From NCBI GenBank assembly GCA_020432595.1, contig JAGQGA010000363.1, positions 1 through 5,958 on the forward strand: a stretch of 5,958 nt of DNA, in the 5' to 3' direction. This DNA is from Anaerolineales bacterium (GTDB lineage: Bacteria; Chloroflexota; Anaerolineae; Promineifilales; Promineifilaceae). Below the pieces are notes generated by a model. It had not been told where the DNA came from, ran no database searches, and saw only the letters and a list, made by a program, of their open reading frames with translations. The position numbers were made by a program, and so were the translations under genes. Positions 4,558-5,958 of this stretch are shown piece after piece (position 1 is the first letter of the stretch; each line of letters begins with the position of its first letter).

Positions 4558-5661
4558 ATGTTAAATCGCCTCTGGGTACGGCTCAGTTTAATCATTGTTG
4601 GCGTTGGGCTGCTCATTCTCGGCTCCGCCTTCACCATCGAATTTGCCAGCCGCCTGTGGGAAAGCCAGTCACCCGTGTCGCTGGAGCAAGAGGTGGCCGA
4701 AGCCATCGGGCAATTGCCAGACGAAACAGTCGCCCGACTGCGCGAGCGCATGGCGCAAAATGCCACCCGTGCTGCCACCACCGTCATCATCAGTGCCTCC
4801 ATCATCGGCGTGGTCGCCGGTGTCCTTCTTAGCCGCAGCCTGACCGCCCCACTGCAAAAGCTAGAAACGGCCGCTAATGCCATCAAAGCCTACGACTACA
4901 AACAGCGGGTTCCCGTGGAAGGCAGCCAGGAGTTGGTGGCGGTGGCGACGGCGTTTAACGCCATGGCCGAACGGCTGGATGAATCGGAAACGCTGCGGCG
5001 CAACCTGCTGGCCGATGTGGCCCACGAGCTGCGCCACCCGCTGCACGTCTTACAAGGGAATTTGCACGCCATTTTGGACGGGGTGTATGAGCTAAGTGAG
5101 GCGGAAATCGGCCGTTTGCTGACGCAAACGCAGCATTTGACGACGCTGGTCAACGACCTGCACGAATTGGCGCAGGCAGAAGCGCACCAACTGCCATTGC
5201 ATCTACAGCCGGTGGCGATTGGGGAGTTGGTGAAGGAAACGGCCGTTTCCTTCAAACCTACCGCCGCCGCCAAAACCATCACCCTCACCGTGGAACTGCT
5301 GGGAGCCATGCCAACGCTCCAACTCGATCCCCAGCGGCTGCGCCAAGTCCTCAACAACCTCCTCAGCAACGCCCTGCGCTACAGCGAAGCAGGCGGCCAT
5401 ATCGTGGTCAGCGTGGAGCAGCAGCCGCCGCACCTGCTGGTGCGCGTGCGCGACGACGGCCAGGGCATTGCCCCAGATAAACTCCCCTACGTGTTTGACC
5501 GTTTTTACCGAGGCGACACCGCCCGCAGTCGCGGCGACGGCATTGGCCTGGGGCTGGCAATTGCGAAGGCGATTGTGGAGCAGCATGAAGGAGAATTAAC
5601 GGCCGTTTCGGCCGGCCTCAGCCACGGCTCCACCTTTACCATTTCCCTCCCTTTACGCTAG
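4558..5661 (+). CDS. Sensor histidine kinase (HAMP-HisKA-HATPase_c)
   Basis: This is the membrane sensor kinase that should phosphorylate the regulator encoded upstream. The product is 367 aa. TM1 spans about 9-27, a short external segment about 28-71, TM2 about 72-91 and a HAMP linker about 92-145. The HisKA dimerisation helix has H156 in VAHELRHPLHVLQGNL. The ATPase domain has an N-box NNLLSNALRYS (N267, N271), G1 DDGQGI (299-304), F-box FDRFYRGD (313-320) and G2 GDGIGLGLAI (326-335). It is complete and probably active. The Thr or Asn usually found four residues after the phospho-His is His160 here. The ATG at 4558 is forced: an in-frame stop (4546-4548) precedes it and TM1 begins right after. 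The sensing loop of about 44 aa is too short for a PAS or dCache domain, so it may sense the membrane or a partner protein. Confidence 0.95.
   Translation: MLNRLWVRLSLIIVGVGLLILGSAFTIEFASRLWESQSPVSLEQEVAEAIGQLPDETVARLRERMAQNATRAATTVIISASIIGVVAGVLLSRSLTAPLQKLETAANAIKAYDYKQRVPVEGSQELVAVATAFNAMAERLDESETLRRNLLADVAHELRHPLHVLQGNLHAILDGVYELSEAEIGRLLTQTQHLTTLVNDLHELAQAEAHQLPLHLQPVAIGELVKETAVSFKPTAAAKTITLTVELLGAMPTLQLDPQRLRQVLNNLLSNALRYSEAGGHIVVSVEQQPPHLLVRVRDDGQGIAPDKLPYVFDRFYRGDTARSRGDGIGLGLAIAKAIVEQHEGELTAVSAGLSHGSTFTISLPLR
5231..5254. repeat. 24-bp perfect palindrome centred on AACGGCCGTT in the kinase gene
   Basis: The core 10-mer is at 5238-5247 and the palindrome extends to 5231-5254 without mismatch (arms TGAAGGAAACGG and its complement). 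It encodes KETAVSF. Flanking 30-nt G/C counts go from 16/3 to 3/15. Confidence 0.85.
5598..5607. repeat. AACGGCCGTT copy near the 3' end of the kinase gene
   Basis: Exact copy encoding TAV; G/C counts go from 12/3 before to 7/14 after. One-mismatch relatives in the same gene are AACGGCCGCT (4866-4875) and ATCGGCCGTT (5107-5116). Confidence 0.85.
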
Positions 5662-5681
5662 AATAATCTGCAAACAAAAAT

Positions 5682-5745
5682 GGGACGCAGATTTACCTGA
5701 TTTGCCTGATACTAAAATCAGGATCATCAGGAAAATCTGTGTCCT
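5682..5745 (+). repeat. Long imperfect hairpin after the kinase gene
   Basis: Bases 5683-5694 pair with 5733-5744 (one G-U), 5696-5701 with 5726-5731, and 5705-5710 with 5717-5722, around a 6-nt loop (5711-5716). The only interruptions are one mismatch (5695/5732) and a 3x3 internal loop (5702-5704/5723-5725). It begins about 20 nt after the kinase stop and ends about 20 nt before the next ATG. The sequence after it (TATTTCCCC) is not a T-tract, so it is not a clear intrinsic terminator. It may be a dispersed intergenic repeat or an mRNA-stabilising hairpin. Confidence 0.75.
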
Positions 5746-5753
5746 ATTTCCCC

Positions 5754-5764
5754 AAAGGAAAGGA
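5754..5764 (+). promoter_or_regulatory. Ribosome binding site of the gene starting at 5767
   Basis: AAAGGAAAGGA is a doubled purine-rich site. Its first AAGGA (5755-5759) ends 7 nt before the ATG, an ideal spacing; the second copy is too close. This is the strongest RBS in the window and fixes the start. Confidence 0.7.
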
Positions 5765-5766
5765 TT

Positions 5767-5958
5767 ATGTTAATTGCCAAAGACAGATTTATTGGTTTGG
5801 AAACCGTTGCTCACCTTTGCACCGGCGGCGAAAGCCCCATGCTCAAATCCCACCACGACCGGCTGGGGCAATTTTTGGCCGACAAAGCGCTGGGTGAGGA
5901 GGCGCGGGCGCGGTTTGAAGCGGTTCAAGCCCGGTGCAAGCAAAAAACGGCCGTTTTG
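5767..5958 (+). CDS. N-terminal part of a protein, possibly PLP-dependent aminotransferase class V fold
   Basis: The frame is open from ATG 5767 to the window edge (64 codons). It starts MLIAKDRFIGLETVAHLC, followed by TGGESPMLKSHHDRLGQFLA and a charged helix (DKALGEEARARFEAVQARC). The early 'VxHLxxGGExPxLxSH' stretch resembles the start of class V aminotransferase/cysteine-desulfurase-like proteins as I remember them. The catalytic lysine and PLP-binding parts lie outside the window, so this is a weak call. There is no signal peptide or membrane segment. It follows the hairpin and has its own strong RBS, so it may be transcribed separately from the kinase. It contains one AACGGCCGTT encoding TAV, like its neighbours. 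Confidence 0.45.
   Translation, partial: MLIAKDRFIGLETVAHLCTGGESPMLKSHHDRLGQFLADKALGEEARARFEAVQARCKQKTAVL
5944..5957. repeat. AACGGCCGTT copy at the right edge of the window
   Basis: The core is at 5946-5955 within a 14-bp palindrome, encoding TAV. The downstream flank is cut off by the window end. Confidence 0.8.

Noticed and set aside
5682..5750. Hairpin as intrinsic terminator
   Set aside because: No run of T follows the stem and the stem is interrupted; termination is possible but not shown.

Overview
The window reads as a piece of a chromosome from a moderately GC-rich bacterium. The style suggests Chloroflexota (Anaerolineae-like): a MacAB-type exporter with an alanine-rich coiled-coil adaptor, short heptad-repeat hairpins between operon genes, and many copies of one palindrome. 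This taxonomic guess is inference; no marker gene is present.

Layout. Positions 1-3051 (+) hold an exporter operon: the 3' part of a HlyD/MacA-like adaptor, a MacB/LolD-class ABC ATPase and a MacB/FtsX-type permease. Positions 3060-3759 (-) hold a small AT-rich two-gene unit: a DUF6883-like gene interrupted by an in-frame TAA, followed 4 nt later by a DUF4926-like gene. Positions 3801-5661 (+) hold an OmpR/PhoB-type response regulator and its sensor histidine kinase. After an imperfect hairpin, a new gene starts at 5767 with a good ribosome binding site and runs off the window; it may be a PLP-dependent aminotransferase-fold protein.

How they work together. The adaptor, ATPase and permease would form one mechanotransmission-type exporter. 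The two-component pair is the obvious candidate regulator of it, but only proximity supports that. The DUF6883/DUF4926 unit lies between them on the opposite strand and looks like an inserted accessory module.

Three non-coding patterns stand out. (1) The palindrome AACGGCCGTT occurs ten times, nine of them in the reading phase that encodes Thr-Ala-Val. At most plus-strand copies the local strand composition changes from G-rich before to C-rich after. (2) Two unrelated operon junctions (ATPase/permease and regulator/kinase) are each filled by an inverted heptad-repeat element whose first units supply the stop codon of the upstream gene and which ends at, or 8 nt before, the next ATG. (3) The DUF6883-like gene is intact apart from one TAA codon.
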